Assembly (NCBI GenBank): GCA_947846985.1
Contig: CANTUZ010000025.1
Span: forward strand, 4,214,100-4,278,099
Origin: Fratercula arctica
Lineage: Eukaryota > Chordata > Aves > Charadriiformes > Alcidae
Reading direction: 5' to 3'
DNA: 64,000 bases
The notes under the pieces were generated by a model, which ran no database searches, was not told where the DNA came from, and saw nothing but the letters and a program-made list of their open reading frames with translations. Positions 1 through 12,400 of the stretch are shown in pieces (position 1 is the first letter of the stretch; every line of letters starts with the position of its first letter). The translations under genes were made by a program, and so were the position numbers.

Positions 1-641
1 TCTTCAACATGCATCCCAGGCACTATTTGTCCAAGTGTGCAAGTCCCCTCCCACCTCTGTGAGAGTTGTTTTTCATGGCATGATTGATGCACAGCCAGTA
101 TAGGCCGGGGGTACCTATTGTGCTAGGGTCACTGCAGCGAGTGGTATCTTTCAGGCAATTGTCAATATTGGCATGGTAGGTTTGCATGGTGTAGGATGGA
201 CCTTGTCACATGGTTTGTAGCTGATCATGGGATGGATCATAGCCCATAAAGTTCTGAAGGATGTAGAATTCTGATTTGTTTTTCACCGAGGTGGCAGCGG
301 GTAGTCAGTGGTTGAGAGATTAGTCTGAATAGAATAACATCTGACAAAAGTTTTAGGTGCATGGACCCACAATTCCACCAATACTAGTATTCCCACCACA
401 GGAATTCCTTGGTGGCCAGATGCAGGATGTTGTGTACAAATCCCACAATAAGTTCCCTTTCTAACATTTGCCAGCGCCTAAGATGTGCGAATTAACAAAT
501 TGTTAATCCCAACCAGCAAGGCTCTGGTGGACTGTCCCGAAGAACAGTATCCACAGCATATTCAAAATTGGTTCTTGCACAGAATAACCCACAGTAGTAC
601 AAGTAAAACAAATGCAATGTAGTAGGAGGATTTTTCCAGGT
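1..641. other. Unassigned sequence beside a solo LTR
   Basis: No gene is recognised here. It abuts the LTR at 642-1112 and, since that LTR carries a target duplication, it was once continuous with the minus-strand ERV-like remnant at 1113-2437. It may therefore be decayed ERV interior. The reading frames on both strands are short and I could not match them to a retroviral domain. Confidence 0.3.
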
Positions 642-1112
642 TGTGGTTTAACCCCTGTAGGCAGCTAAGCACTGCACAGCTGCTCACTTGCTCCCCCACC
701 CAGCAGGATAGGGGAGAGAATAGAAGGGTAAAAGTGAGAAAACTCATTGTTTGAGAGAAAGACAGCTTAATAGATAAAGCAAAAGCTGTGCACATAAGCA
801 AAGCAAAATAAGGAATTCATTCACTACTTCCCATTGGCAGGCAGATGTTTAGCCATCTCCAGGAAAGTGGGGCTTCATCACAGGTAATGGTTACTTGAGA
901 AGACAAACACCATAACTCTGAAGGTCAGCCCCCCACCCCCAGCCTACTTGCTGGTGGGGCAGGGTGAAATGCCTTGTTGCTGTGCAAGCACTGTTCAGCA
1001 ATAGCTAAAACATCAGTGTGTTATCAACACTGTTTTCATTACAAATCCAAAACATAGCGCCATACAAGCTACTAAGAAGAAAATTAACTCTATCCTAGCC
1101 AAAACCAGTACA
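642..1112 (-). mobile_element. Solo LTR (avian ERVL-like type), minus strand
   Basis: On the minus strand it starts TGTACTGG and ends with AAACCACA. The 5-base flanks 637-641 (CAGGT) and 1113-1117 (CAGAT) differ at one base, as expected for an aged 5-bp target duplication. A second copy of the same LTR lies at 22568-23908, and a shortened one is at 31922-32087. It splits the ERV-like remnant on its two sides. The class is inferred from resemblance to common avian ERVL LTRs. Confidence 0.75.
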
Positions 1113-1117
1113 CAGAT

Positions 1118-1286
1118 GGGTCCAGTAGCCAGTCTGAGTCAGTGGCTCTGGGCTCGTCATGGACATTACCGCTTCCTGAAATGCAAAATTGCTTCTAGGA
1201 CAGCCTGAAGGGGTGGTCTGTGGATCTAACATTGAAATTTGGGCCCCGATGTCCATAACAAGGGTGACTGAGAGACAGTCATTCAT
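1118..1286 (-). pseudogene. Possible retroviral protease remnant
   Basis: The minus-strand frame contains an MDIGAQISML stretch that resembles an aspartic protease active site (DTGA) with the Thr replaced by Ile. It follows the putative gag frame at 1427-2437 in a different reading frame, as protease often does in ERVs. The LTR at 642-1112 truncates it. The match is one short motif, so this is tentative. Confidence 0.35.
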
Positions 1287-1426
1287 GACAATTTCTAATT
1301 GGGGCTAGGACACGGAGTAAGCAAAAAGGGTATGCCAGAAAACAGGGCTAGGAGGCAGATCTCCATCTGGCAGTGGGCAGCTGCCCACCAGTTGTCTGGC
1401 AGTACCTTGGGGGGGGTGCTAAGGGG

Positions 1427-2437
1427 TTAACACTGGCTTGCTGGGAGGCACTGCAAGACTTGGAGTGGGTGGACCACCTGCTGATGGCCATTCAAAAGCT
1501 GTAACAAAACATTATTCAGCAATTTATTAATTTGTTGGGAGGGGTAAACCCAGTTTCCAGCAGGAGCTGCCTGAGGTGGTCCCTCTCTGTCTGGCGGAGG
1601 TGCCCTGTCCTCTGCCCAGGTGAAGATTCCTCTGTATCTGACCGCTGGGCACAGAAGCCATTGCCACAGCACCCGCCCCTGCAGCCAGGGTGTGCAGAGC
1701 CTATGGTCCCCTTCACTGAGGTAAGTTAGAGCTGCCCCAGTGTGCCAGAGACTCCCAAGCCACTCCACCCAGCTTTCCCCCGTAGGGTTGGGAAGGGGGT
1801 CAGGGCTTGGTCCATGGCCAAAAATGTCCCTGTCCCGATTATCATCCTTGTTGTCCTCGTAGATAGTGGCCCTAACCTGGGCCATTGTACTGGGATGATC
1901 TCTTCAGACCTCAAGGGCCTGATGAGCCAAGGAGGCTAATTTATGCTCATCCCTCTTGGCCCCTCGCTTAGCTTCTCCTGCCTGTTTGAGGGTGCCATGA
2001 AGCCCAGTAACTTCAGTCTGGGCAACACTGAGGGCACAGCTCAGGAGGCCGATTAAGGCTCCCTTGCCCTTTCCTTGTTTGCAATGACTGGCCTTTTGCC
2101 ACAGTTCAAATTCATCCCTCATAGCCTGGGGATCTGTTCAATTATCTTGGACCAAATCCTCCTCCTACTGGGGGGAAGCTCCAAACTTGCTCCTTTCCTA
2201 AAGCTTACAGTAGTTGTTGGAAAGACTCTTATCCTGTTTGGGATACCAATAATGTGGTCCAGACACTAATGGAGTCTGACAACATGTTCTAAAACAAAGC
2301 TTTATTGAGGCAGTAGGAAAGATGAGCAACAATGCACCCATATGGTGACTCACTGATAGCAAACATAGGATCACAAGTGATGCCATGGCTCCGGTGGACT
2401 GCCAGGGACACTTGGTGTCCAGGTCATCTGTCAGCAA
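1427..2437 (-). pseudogene. Decayed gag-like reading frame
   Basis: Three open stretches (2437-2198, 2122-1904, 1885-1427) lie in one minus-strand frame and are separated only by a few stop codons, so this was once a single frame of over 300 codons. The C-terminal part is rich in Pro, Gln and Trp and lacks a clear zinc knuckle. The protease-like remnant follows it. Position and composition suggest ERV gag, but I recognise no diagnostic capsid motif. It is non-functional as it stands. Confidence 0.4.
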
Positions 2438-3346
2438 CAGCCAACCATGGAAATGCCTTTTGAATGCAGGTGAGAGTTGCGCTGCCCCTTGGCTTCACCA
2501 ATGGCAGAGTGATTTGAGAGAATCATACCTTACATGGATAATGTGGGTGGCAACCTGCCTATGCTGCTGCTGCTGTAGGTCAGGGGGCAGGGTGTTGGCA
2601 GTCTGTCTACCCTGACGATATTGGCAATGGGGCAGGGCGTCAATCCATTATGTGGATCTAGTTTGGATCTTAAAACCCGTGTTGAAAACTGATGTAGTCT
2701 CTGTGCAGGTGGTACAACTGACATTTGTTATGATAATCTAAATTTTTCTGGGAAAAGACACACACCCCACCCCTCCCCCATATGGAGTTAAACTAAGTGT
2801 CTCTAGTTTCATCCAAGTGGTGTTTTAAAAGTGTAGGGAAAGGCATCTTCAGAATCAAGGAGGGCTGAGAGGAGTTGTTAAGATTCTTGAGCTTTCAGTA
2901 AACAATTAAGTTGAACTATTACATTTAGAAATTAATGCTGTATTGAGGTAGGCATCATGCTGAGATGTCCATGGTTGCTCTTTCCCTTTGGATGCTTACA
3001 TGCAGACCTTTAGCTTCACACATCATTTATGATTTCATTCATGAACGGAGGATTGTTCTGAGATGGGAAAAGCTGACGACTGAGTTTTCTTTTTTAAAGT
3101 TGGATCCTCTCCTGTGGGGAAGATGACTAATAGCAAAGACTACCAGAATACCATGAACCCCAAAGGACAGTTTCCTGGGCTGATAATGTGGAAGCTGTAA
3201 ATTCAGGTTAACGCTCAGTGGTAGCATCTTATGCTTTTATGACCTTCTTTGGCTTTACTGCCAGTTGTGTGTGGCAATCTATACACAATACCCTGATTTT
3301 TCTCCTTCTAAAATCAGTGTTACTACCCAACTGTATTTCTTCTTTT
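2438..3346. other. No feature recognised
   Basis: No gene, LTR edge or CR1 signature is seen. The first 300 bases may be the upstream part of the ERV remnant. The rest looks like ordinary intergenic or intronic sequence. Confidence 0.5.
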
Positions 3347-4036
3347 CATAGAATCATAGAATGTGTTGGGTTGGAAGGGACCTTTAAAGGTCATCTAGTC
3401 CAACCCCCCTGCAGTAAGGAGGGACATCTTTAACTAGATCAGATTGCTCAGAGCCTCATCAAGCCTGGCCTTGAATGTCTCCAGGGATGGGGCATCTACC
3501 ATCTCTCTGGGCAATCTGTTCCAGTGTCTCACCACCCTCACTGTAAAGAGCTTCTTCCTAATGTCTAATCTAAACCTACCCTGCTCTAGTTTAAAACCAT
3601 TGCCTCTCGTCCTATCCCTACATGCCCTTGCAAACAGCCCCTCCCCAGCTTTCTTGTAGGCCCCCTTCAGGTACTGAAAGGCCACTATAAGGTCTCCTCG
3701 GAGCCTTCTCTTCTCCAGGCTGAACAACCCCAACTCTCTCAGCCTATCTTCATAGGAGAGGTGCTCCAGCCCTCTGATCATCTTCATGGCCCTCCTCTGG
3801 ACCCACTCCAACAGGTCCATGTCCTTCTTGTGCTGAGGGCTCCAGAGCTGGACACAGTACTCCAGGTGGGGTCTCACAAGAGCAGAGTAGAGGGATAGAA
3901 TCACCTCCCTCATCCTGCTGGCCATGCTTCTTTTGATGCAGCCCAGGATGCGGTTGGCTTTCTGGGCTGCAAGTGTGCATTGCTGGCTCATGTTGAGCTT
4001 CTCGTCCACCAGCACCCCCAAGTCCTTCTCCTCAGG
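3347..4036 (-). mobile_element. CR1 LINE, 3' fragment, minus strand
   Basis: It begins on the plus strand with the inverted CR1 tail (catagaatcatagaatg) and carries the end of CR1 ORF2. The minus-strand frame 4048-3434 stays open for 204 codons and includes the conserved CR1 C-terminal blocks ([26 protein letters not shown]). It is 5'-truncated at about 4036, typical of target-primed reverse transcription. The open frame suggests a fairly young copy. Confidence 0.9.
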
Positions 4037-5581
4037 GCTGCTTATCAAGCATGATATCCTGCTCTTGTGAATAGCTAGTTCCTTGTATCCAGGTATGGTT
4101 TGCGATCTTCCTAAATTTAAGAATGGAATCTAATGACTTAATTTCCAATTTGCTACTGATGCCGAGCAAACATTGTGCTTTCATATAACAGACTAGAAAA
4201 GCTTATGTCAGGTCTTTCTAGAGAGTCATATGAAGGTTATAGTACTGACTTTGAAGCTCAAGTGATAAAAGCATTGGCAAAGAATTAGCAAGCACCAGTG
4301 TTCAGCATCACAGTCCGTGAGACTGTTTCATGTTCTAGTTATAATTATAACAGGAAACACCTTAACTGGCAAGACACATCAAAATGCAGGACTTGAAAGC
4401 AAGACATACGGTAAGAGAGTGTAATAGTCAAGTGTGATACTATGACTGAGGTGCATGATAGGGTTGGAGATAAGTGATCTAGAAGACAAAGAATATAAGT
4501 AGATGGGCATGCACCCTGCCATCACAGATGGCTTTGGTTGTTTCAGACAGCCAAGTATGTCCTTTATTTTAAATAAAAACTTTTTATGAATACCCTCTCA
4601 ACATACTTCCTGTGGCTAGCAGACTGTACTATTGTTTTTTACTAGTAAGTTGGTCTCACAGCAGGTTGGAGTATCTATTTGCAGTACTCTTCAGATGGTG
4701 ATAAAACATCAGACACTTTCTGAGCCACATGGAAAACTCTTATCTTTCATTGGAGGGTTGCTGCATCCAGGAGCAACTTCGTCAGTGCAGTTTATCTCCT
4801 CTGATTCTTAGGCAAGCGGTAACTCATCCTCTCCAACAAAGAAGAAAACTTGTACATGTTGAACTATGCATAAAACCACACTAAGCAAACACTGCAAGTG
4901 TACTGTGCAAATTTTAATGTCAGGCACTAAAGCCACTAGCTGTTGCTTTGCTATATTTTTCGGACGTGAAATAAAAGTCCTGTAATGCCTGTCACTTAGT
5001 ATTGTAGGTGAAATGAAGGTGGCGCATTCATGCCACCTTGGTTGGATGGAGCAAATCAGTTAAATATCAGTTAAATGGTGGTTAAAATTATTTCTAGAAG
5101 TTCTGGTTCATGTTCAGTCTGAGTACACCCTTAGAGCTGTTGATATATCTAGCTCCTTGTTTTGAAGTGATGTAACTTACTGAAAATGACAAAAAGAACC
5201 CCAACAAACTCAAACCACAAACCTTAAGGTTCACTCTCCTCTCCCACCTGCTTGCTTATTTAAAAAAAAATCCCCAAAACAGTTGAAAGGATATTTTTAA
5301 ATAGTTCTTTTATCGCTGACTATTATCTGGATTTAACCATCCGCTTCAGACTTGATGGGAACTTTTTTTTGAGCTGTGTTATTTCTAGCACAATCATTAA
5401 GTGCAGTAGAACAGTGTTCTAATATTTTTGTAAAATATTATATAATATATATTAAAAATATATAATATTTTATATGTGTTATATATAAATATGATATTGT
5501 ATATATATAAAATACATAAACTAATAGACCAAAAGTTAATATTGACATGTATCCAAGTATTGGCTATTTGCCAGGGATGTC
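4037..5581. other. No gene recognised; single-copy-like sequence
   Basis: About 1.5 kb with no repeat or coding signature that I can name, apart from the AT-rich tract described separately. If ZBTB5 starts upstream of the window this is intron; otherwise it is intergenic. Confidence 0.5.
5429..5515. repeat. AT-rich low-complexity tract
   Basis: Almost pure A/T with repeated tata/atat runs, for example ataatatatattaaaaata. No coding potential. Confidence 0.85.
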
Positions 5582-5985
5582 TGTGGTGGGTTGACCTAGG
5601 CTGGCTGCAAGGTGCCCACCAAGATGTTCTATCACTCTGTCTCCACAACAGGACATGGAGAATATACGATGAAAAGCTCGTGAGTCAAGATAAGGGCAGG
5701 GAGATTACTTAAGAATTGCCATCACAGACAAAACAGACTTGACTTGGGGAAATTAATTTAATTTACTGTCAATTAATTGTAACAGAGCAGGATAATGAGA
5801 AATAAGAACAACTCTAGAAACACCTTCCCCCCAACTCCTCCCTTCTTCCCAGGCTCAGCTTCACTACTAGCTCTTCTACCTCCGAACTTCCCCGAGCAGA
5901 CCAGGGTGATAGGGAATGGGGGTTGCAGTCAGTTCATAACATTTTGTCTCTGTGGCTCCTTCCTCCTCACACTCTCACATCAAGA
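5582..5985 (-). mobile_element. Long-LTR family, copy A (truncated), minus strand
   Basis: It starts TGTGGTGGGTTGACCT, the inverted 3' terminus of a roughly 1 kb LTR family found five more times here (13126, 17906, 24588, 41803, 48423), plus an older copy at 20215. Shared landmarks are a gttgcagtcagttcataac block and an attaatttaatt block. It breaks off at about 5985, next to a gag remnant of another ERV, so the upstream two thirds of the LTR are missing. Confidence 0.8.
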
Positions 5986-6294
5986 TCTATTCATGTTTGG
6001 AGGGGGAAGTTTCCATTGCCAGACATAATTATTCCAAACATACCAATAATGCATTTGCCCTGGGAACTGTTCATCCAATTAGATCCGCAAAAAATGCAGC
6101 CTATCATAATCAAAACTGCCCACCTCAGGCCACTGTTGACTTACGATTCCAAGGGTGGTCAATGCGGGCCAGGTATCCTGATGCAGTTCCAGTGCCTTTT
6201 TCTTAGATAACCCCTGGGTTCCATCTGTTTTTGACTAATTGGTTAGCAATTCACCTAAAGGTGTCCATTTCTCTATACTATGTCTGGTTCCCAT
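5986..6294 (-). pseudogene. ERV gag N-terminus (matrix-like), broken
   Basis: A minus-strand frame opens with ATG-GGA at 6294, giving Met-Gly, the usual myristoylation start of a retroviral matrix protein. It continues for about 100 codons with a WPALTTLG...QWPEVGSFD-like block typical of ERV matrix domains, and has an in-frame stop about 19 codons in. It sits downstream of an LTR, primer-binding region and splice donor in the right order. It is cut at about 5985 where LTR copy A begins. Matrix identity is by position and general resemblance. Confidence 0.55.
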
Positions 6295-6464
6295 TATTAT
6301 TAACTCTCACCTCCTCACTGCAAAAAAATGATCCATCCAACTGCTGCGCTCAAGTTCCCCGGGTGAACTCACCTTTTGCTGTCAGTGGGTCATTGACTCA
6401 CAGGGGATCGTCATGGCTGGTGGATTCAAGTGAGTCAGCGAAGTCCCTTCTGGGGTGCCAAAAC
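6295..6464 (-). promoter_or_regulatory. ERV leader: primer-binding site and splice donor
   Basis: Read on the minus strand, four bases after the LTR end comes TGGCACCCCAGAAGGGAC (6460 down to 6443). It starts TGG and matches a tRNA-Lys3-type primer site at about 14 of 18 positions by my alignment. AAAAGGTGAGT at about 6372 is a consensus splice donor, located before the gag ATG at 6294. The tRNA assignment is weak. Confidence 0.45.
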
Positions 6465-6863
6465 TGTCACAGTAATCTTTATTGTCAACCAAGGAAGGAG
6501 ATGCAGACACCCTTAAGTATAGAATTAAAAAGGGAAATTCTTTACTGCAACTTTACTTACCTTATCATAAGTAACACACTGGTTATATAGAATATACAGG
6601 CGGGCTATCTCCCAGTTACAGTCCTAAGCTTATCTATAGTCAGCCGATCCTTCACATGGCTGTGTGATCAGAGACAGTGGTCTGGGCTGTCTCATCCTTT
6701 GTCTGCTACATGCTCAGAACCAGTTTCCACGGGTTTGTCATCAGGCAAGATTGTTGTAACTAGCTGAGCTTTCACGCTTCAGTGTCTTTCCTCCTTGAGT
6801 TCTTGGAAAGCTCACTGAAACTAGGGTAAGATTGAGTGACCTAAGTTTCTACTTTTCTTCACA
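6465..6863 (-). mobile_element. 5' LTR of a minus-strand ERV
   Basis: On the minus strand it runs from TGTGAAGAAAAG (6863) to TACTGTGACA (6465). It has a CTATATAACC TATA-like box near 6585 and an AATAAAG polyadenylation signal near 6480, about 100 bases apart as in an R region. Leader and gag follow. No target duplication can be scored because the other end of the provirus is missing. Confidence 0.6.
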
Positions 6864-7452
6864 GTGGGCTCATTGCTCAGTGGGGCAGGGGACCTAGTGA
6901 TCAAGGACATCATAAAAGTCAAGTTACTCAGTGCTTGTTTTGCTTCAGTTTTTACTGGTAAGGTCTGCTACTGTGAAACAGTAGCACAGTACAGGAAGAA
7001 AGAGTTAAGGAACACTTAAGCCAATTGGACATATATGAGTCCATGGGACCAGATGGGATGAATCCAAGCATGCTGAAGGAGCTGGACAATGTCATTGAGA
7101 GGCCACTGTCTATCATCTTTGAAAGGTTATGGCAATTGGGGGAGGTTCCTGATGGCTGGAACAGGGCGAACATCACTCCCATTTTCAAGAAGGTTAAAAA
7201 GGAGGATCCAGGGAACTACAGGCTAGTCAGCCTTACCCTCTTTTCCCATGAAGATTATGGAGAAAATCCTCTTAGAAACCATTTCTAAAGAGATGAAAGA
7301 CAAGGTGATTTGGAGCAGCCAACATGGCTTTAGCAAGGGCAAATCATGCCTGACCAATCTTGTTGCTTTCTGTAATGAGGTGTCTGGCACTGTGGAAGAG
7401 CGGAAGGCAGTGGATGTTGTATACCTTGACTTTAGCAAGGCCTTTGACACCA
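6864..7452 (+). mobile_element. Older CR1, first half (reverse transcriptase part)
   Basis: Plus-strand CR1 ORF2 sequence with blocks GPDGMNPS, IFKKVKKEDPGNYR, QHGFSKGKSCLTNL and YLDFSKAFDT (RT motif A), carrying one frameshift near 7245. It stops abruptly just after motif A at 7452. CR1 sequence from a later point of ORF2 resumes at 12605. Between them lie an ERVL fragment and a younger CR1, so these are probably the two sides of one disrupted element. Confidence 0.85.
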
Positions 7453-8630
7453 TGACAGGACAGTATCCACCCCTTATTCTATACCATCTATGTCATGCCT
7501 AGGTCTTACACTTTTCAATTAATCATCACCACTTTTCCTGTCTTTAAGACAGATATAGATATATACACACACAGACAGATATCATTCCCTTAGTCTATGG
7601 GCCATCCTTCTAAAATGTCCATTGAGTTCATTTAGTCTATGACTTTGGGCTTCATCTGTCATAACAGTCTTTCAGGGCAGGAGAGATGGTGTGTGGTGTT
7701 GGATTGTTGCATGCTGCATCTGGAGCTTGCAGATGGTGTATCTGGCATGGCCCATGCCCACGGTTTGCGGGTTGAAGATGTCAATCTCAAGGAAGTTGCT
7801 GGGCACCAGCTGCTGAAGCCAGTTCTGGTTCCATCACTTCACTCAGTTTCATCAAAGTTCATTCTTCATTAATTTGGGTGATTCTTACTGTAATACCATC
7901 GATACAGCATATAGCAACCATAGTAGTGATGACATATAGTGGTAATTAGCAATTAACATCATACAGTTTAATTCATTGGCTATTCTCACACAAAATCAGA
8001 TCCCCATGAGGTACACGTTGGACTTCCCCATCCTTCCGCATCACCCACCAAGTGCACCCAGGTCCTTGAGCAAAAGCAATCCCACGGATGGGTTTGCCTT
8101 TGCCCGTGGAAGGAATAAACCAGACTGTCTTCCCTAACATATTCTTCATGTGCTTTATCCCCTTCCACAGTATGTAAAAGTTCTGATTGGGCAGGGCCAA
8201 CTTGATTGGTAGATCTCCTGGTATTAACTAACCAGATGGCCTTTGCTAAATTTGTATCCCAATGTTTTAAAGTCCCACCACCCATTGCTCTCAGTGTAGT
8301 TTTTAATTGTACGTTTTATCGTTTGATTTTTCTGGAGGCTGGTACATGATAGGGGATGTGATATACCCACTCAATGCCATGCTCTTTGGCTCAGGTATCT
8401 ATGAGGCTGTTTCAGAAATAAGTCCTGTTGCCTGACTCAATTCTTTGTGGTGTGCCATGTTGCCATAAGACTTGACTTTCAAGGCCCAGGATAGTGTTCC
8501 AGGAGGTGGCATGGGGCACAGGGTATGTTTCCAGCCATCCAGTGGTTGCTTCCACCATTGTGAGCACATGGCACTTGCCTTGGTGGTTTTGTGGCAGTGT
8601 GATATAATGTCATCCAGGCCTCCCCATATG
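7453..8630 (-). mobile_element. ERVL 3' fragment (integrase end and 3' region)
   Basis: It matches in reverse the ERVL at 52580-55750. 8630-7973 corresponds to the integrase core and C-terminal domain (GKPIRGIAFAQGPGCTWWVM block), and 7972-7453 to the 3' untranslated part through the polypurine tract and the first bases of the LTR. Frameshifts and stops break the coding part. The remaining ERVL sequence is at 12564-12604, on the far side of the inserted CR1. Confidence 0.85.
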
Positions 8631-8646
8631 GAACCATGCTCTGCCC

Positions 8647-9308
8647 TCACTGAGACAGAAACGGGAACAGCCACCAGAAAAAAACCAAGATCAAGGAGAG
8701 GCTGTATCCTCCCCCAGGCTGAAGGCAGTAGCTTAAAGGAGAGGAGTGAATGGAGGCAAGTCCACGCTTGGGGCAGCAGGCGAACCCCCTCCTTGCCCAC
8801 CCCGCCTTCCCAGGTGCCTCTATACAACAGGTATGAGGCTCTGGATTTGGAAGGTCAGTCAACGAATGATGTGGATGATGGTCCATCTACACCAGAGGTG
8901 CTGCCAAGGTCAGAAAGGCCTACCCCGTGTATCACAACCACCTCCATGAGGAAGAAAAGGCAGGTTATAGTTGTAGGCGACTCCCTTATGAAGGGAACAA
9001 AGGGTCCAATATGTTGGCCAGACCCTCCTCTTAGGGAAGTCTGCTGCCTCCCTGGGGCCCAGGTTAAGGACATCATTAGGAAACTTCCTAGTCTGGTACA
9101 GCCCTCGGACTACTACCCATTACTGCTTTTCCATGTGGGTGGCAATGAAGCCGCAATGCGTAGTCCAAGGGAAATCAAAAGAGACTTCAGGGCCTTGGTA
9201 AGGGAATCTGGAGCACAGGTTATTTTTTCCTCTCTCCTTCCAGTTGCGGGCAGCGACACTAGAAGAAACAGATGGGCCCAGTCTGTCAATACATGGCTCT
9301 GTGACTGA
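8647..9308 (+). pseudogene. CR1 ORF1 (esterase-domain protein)
   Basis: The plus-strand frame is open to the stop at 9308 and encodes the CR1 ORF1 esterase-like domain. A VVGDSLMKGT block carries the GDS nucleophile motif, and FHVGGNEA lies where the GxND-like block is expected. In full-length avian CR1 elements this protein is thought to be an accessory nucleic-acid/lipid-interacting factor for retrotransposition. The upstream part of the frame (from 8472) is ERVL sequence, so the true start was probably lost or lies near 8.8 kb. Function of this copy is unlikely because ORF2 is broken. Confidence 0.7.
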
Positions 9309-9460
9309 TGTCACTGACACAATTTTGGGTTTTTCAATAATTGGATGGCCTACGCAGCACCAGGCTTACTGGCATCAAATGGGATTCACCTTTCTGAAAG
9401 GGGGAAGAGGGTCTTTGCTCACAAGTTAGCGGGGCTCATTGACAAAGCTTTAAACTAGGC

Positions 9461-12400
9461 TTGAAAGGGGAGGGCGATGATACCAGGGTTGCCTGTTACA
9501 AGCTGTGGGATGACATGCCAAGGTTAGAGGGACAGGGTGCTCACGAGGGCCCTCAGCCTGTAGCTCTGCGACGTGCTGGCTACACTGCAGCACACTTGAA
9601 TTCTTACAGAGATGAGCCAGGGGCTCCTGAGGTAATAGGAGCCAAGAGGGAAACACCAATGAAATACCTCAAAGGAATTAAGGGGTGTTCCTCTAAGAAG
9701 GTGACAATTCTGACAGCCCAGCTGAAGTGCCTCTACACCAATGCACGCAGCATGGGCAACAAACAGGAGGAGCTGGAAGCCACCTTGCTGCTAGAAAGCT
9801 ACGACCTAGTTGCCATTACTGAAACTTGGTGGGACGAATCCTGTGACTGGAGTGTGGCTATCGATGGCTACAGGCTGTTCAGAAGAAACAAGTGAGGAAG
9901 GAGGAGTGGAGGTGTTGCCCTCTACATCAAGAAATGGATAGAGTGTGAAGAGCTGTCTCTGAAGAACAGCCATGAGCAGGTTGAAAGCCTATAGGTAAGA
10001 ATTAGAGACCGAGGCAACCAAGGGAACCTTCTTGTATTTAGTGTCTACTACAGGCTGCCTGATCAAGGGGAGCCTGTTGACGAACCCTTCTTCCTCCACC
10101 TACAGGAGGCATCGCACTCACAGGCTCTTGTCCTGCTGGGGGACTTCAACCACCCCGACATCTGCTGGAAAAGTAACACAGCGAGCTGTAGACAATCCAG
10201 GAGGTTCCTGGAGTGCCTTGATGATAACTTCTTAAGGCAGGAAATAGACAGCCCTACCTGAGGGGATGCCATACTGGACCTGATGGTCACCAATGCAAGT
10301 GAGCTAATTGATGTCGTCAAGATTGGAGGCAGCCTGGGCTGCAGTGATCATGCACTAGTGGAGTTCGCAGTCCTGAGGGATATGGGTCAGGAGAAGAGTA
10401 AAGTGAGGACCCTGAATTTTAGGAAAACAAACTTCCAACTCTTCAAGGAGTCAATAGGACCCCCTGCGAAACTGCCCCCAGGGACAAGGTAACAGAACAG
10501 AGCTGGCAGATATTTAAAGATGCTTTCCATAGAGCATAAGAGCTCTCGATCCCCAGGAGTAAGAAAATCAGGAAAGGAAGGCAAGAGACCAGCATGGCTG
10601 AGTCAAGACCTGCTGGTCAAACTAAAGGGCAAGAAAGAAATGCACAGGCAGTGGAAGCAGGGATAGGTATCCCAGGAAGAGTATAGTGATGCTGCCTGGT
10701 TATGTAGGGATGAGGTCAGGAAGGCCAAGGTGCGGCTGGAGCTGAACTTGGCAAGGGATGCTAAGAATAACAAGAAGGGCTTCTGCAGGTACGTCTGCCA
10801 GAAAAGGAAGGTTAAAGAAAGCGTACCCTCCCTGATGAGCAAGAATGGCAAATTGGTAACAACAGACGAGGAGAAGGCTGAGGTACTCAAATTTTTTGCC
10901 TTGGTCTTCACTGCCAACCTCTCTCCCCACACGTCTCGAGTGGATGGAGCGCAGGGCAGGGACTGGGGGAGCAACATCCTTCCCACTGTAAGAGAAGATC
11001 AGGTCCATGACCACTTGAACCTGAACATACAGAAGTCTATGGGACCTGATGAGATGCACCCCAGAGTCCTGAGGGAATTGGCTGATGTAGTTGCCAAGCC
11101 AGTCTCCATGATATTTGAAAAGTCGTGGCAGTCAGGTGAAGTCCCTGGTGACTGGAAAAAGGGAAATATCGCACTCATTTTTAAAAAGGGTAGAAAGGAG
11201 GCCCCTGGGAACTACTGCCCTGTCAGCCTCACCTCTGTGCCTGGGAAGATCATGGAACAGATCCTCCTAGAAGCTATGCTAAGGCACATGGAAGACAGGG
11301 AGGTGATTCGAGACAGCCAGCATGGGTTCACCAGGGGCAAGTCCTGCCTGGCCAACCTAGTGGCCTTCTACAATGGAGTGACTGCATCAGTGGACAAGGG
11401 AAGAGCTATGGATATCATCTATCTGGACCTCTCTAAGGCCTTGGACATGGTCCCCCACAACATCTCTAAGTTGGAGAGATATGGATTTGATGGGTGGACT
11501 GTTTGGTGGATAAGGAACTGGCTGGATGGTCGCATCCAGAGGGTGGTGGTCAATGGCTCAATGTCCAGATGGAGATCGGTGACAAGTGGTGTCCCTCACA
11601 GGTCCATATTGGGACCAGTACTGTTTAATATCTTCATCAATGACATAGTGGGATCGAGTGCACCCTCAACAAGCTTGCCGACGACACCAAGATGAGTGGT
11701 GTGGTTGACATGCCTGAGGGACAGGATGCCATCCAGAGAGACCTGGACAAGCTTGAGAAGTGGGCCTGAGCAAACCTCATGAAGTTCAACAAGGCCAAGT
11801 ACAGGGTCCTGCACCTGGGTTGGGGCAATCCCTGGTATCAATACAAGCTGGGGGATGAAGAGATTGAGAGCAGCTCTGCCAAGAAGGACTTGGGGGTACT
11901 GGTGGATGAAAATCTGGACATGAGCTGGCATTGTACACTTGCAGACCAGAAAGCCAACCGTATTCTGGGCTGCATCAAAAGAAGTGTGGCCAGCAGGTCA
12001 AGGGAGGCGATTCTGCCCCTCTACTCTGCTCTGGTGAGACCCCACCTGGAGTACTGCATCCAGCTCTGGGGCCACCAGTACAAGAAAGACATGGACTTGT
12101 TGGAGTGAGTCCAGAGGAGGGCCACAAAGATGATCAGAGGGCTGGAACACCTCCCCTATGAGGAAAAGCTGAGACACTTGGGGTTGTTCAGCCTGGAGAA
12201 GAGAAGGCTCCGGGGAGACTTTATTGCAGCCTTCCAGTACTTAAAGGGGGCTTATAAGAAAGATGGGGACAGACTTTTTAGCAGGGTCTGTTGCGATAGG
12301 ACAAGGAGTATTGGTTTTAAACTAAAAGAGGGTAGATTCAGACTAGATAGAAGGAAGACATTTTTTACAATGAGAGTGGTGAAACACTGGAACAGATTGC

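Noticed and set aside
562..801. Minus-strand frame with a hydrophobic segment, considered as an env membrane span
   Set aside because: It runs across the LTR edge at 642, so it is a chance fusion of LTR and flank sequence.
8399..8827. 142-codon minus-strand frame across the ERVL/CR1 junction
   Set aside because: It spans two different repeats, so it cannot be an ancestral gene. The real content is ERVL integrase on one side and CR1 ORF1 on the other strand.
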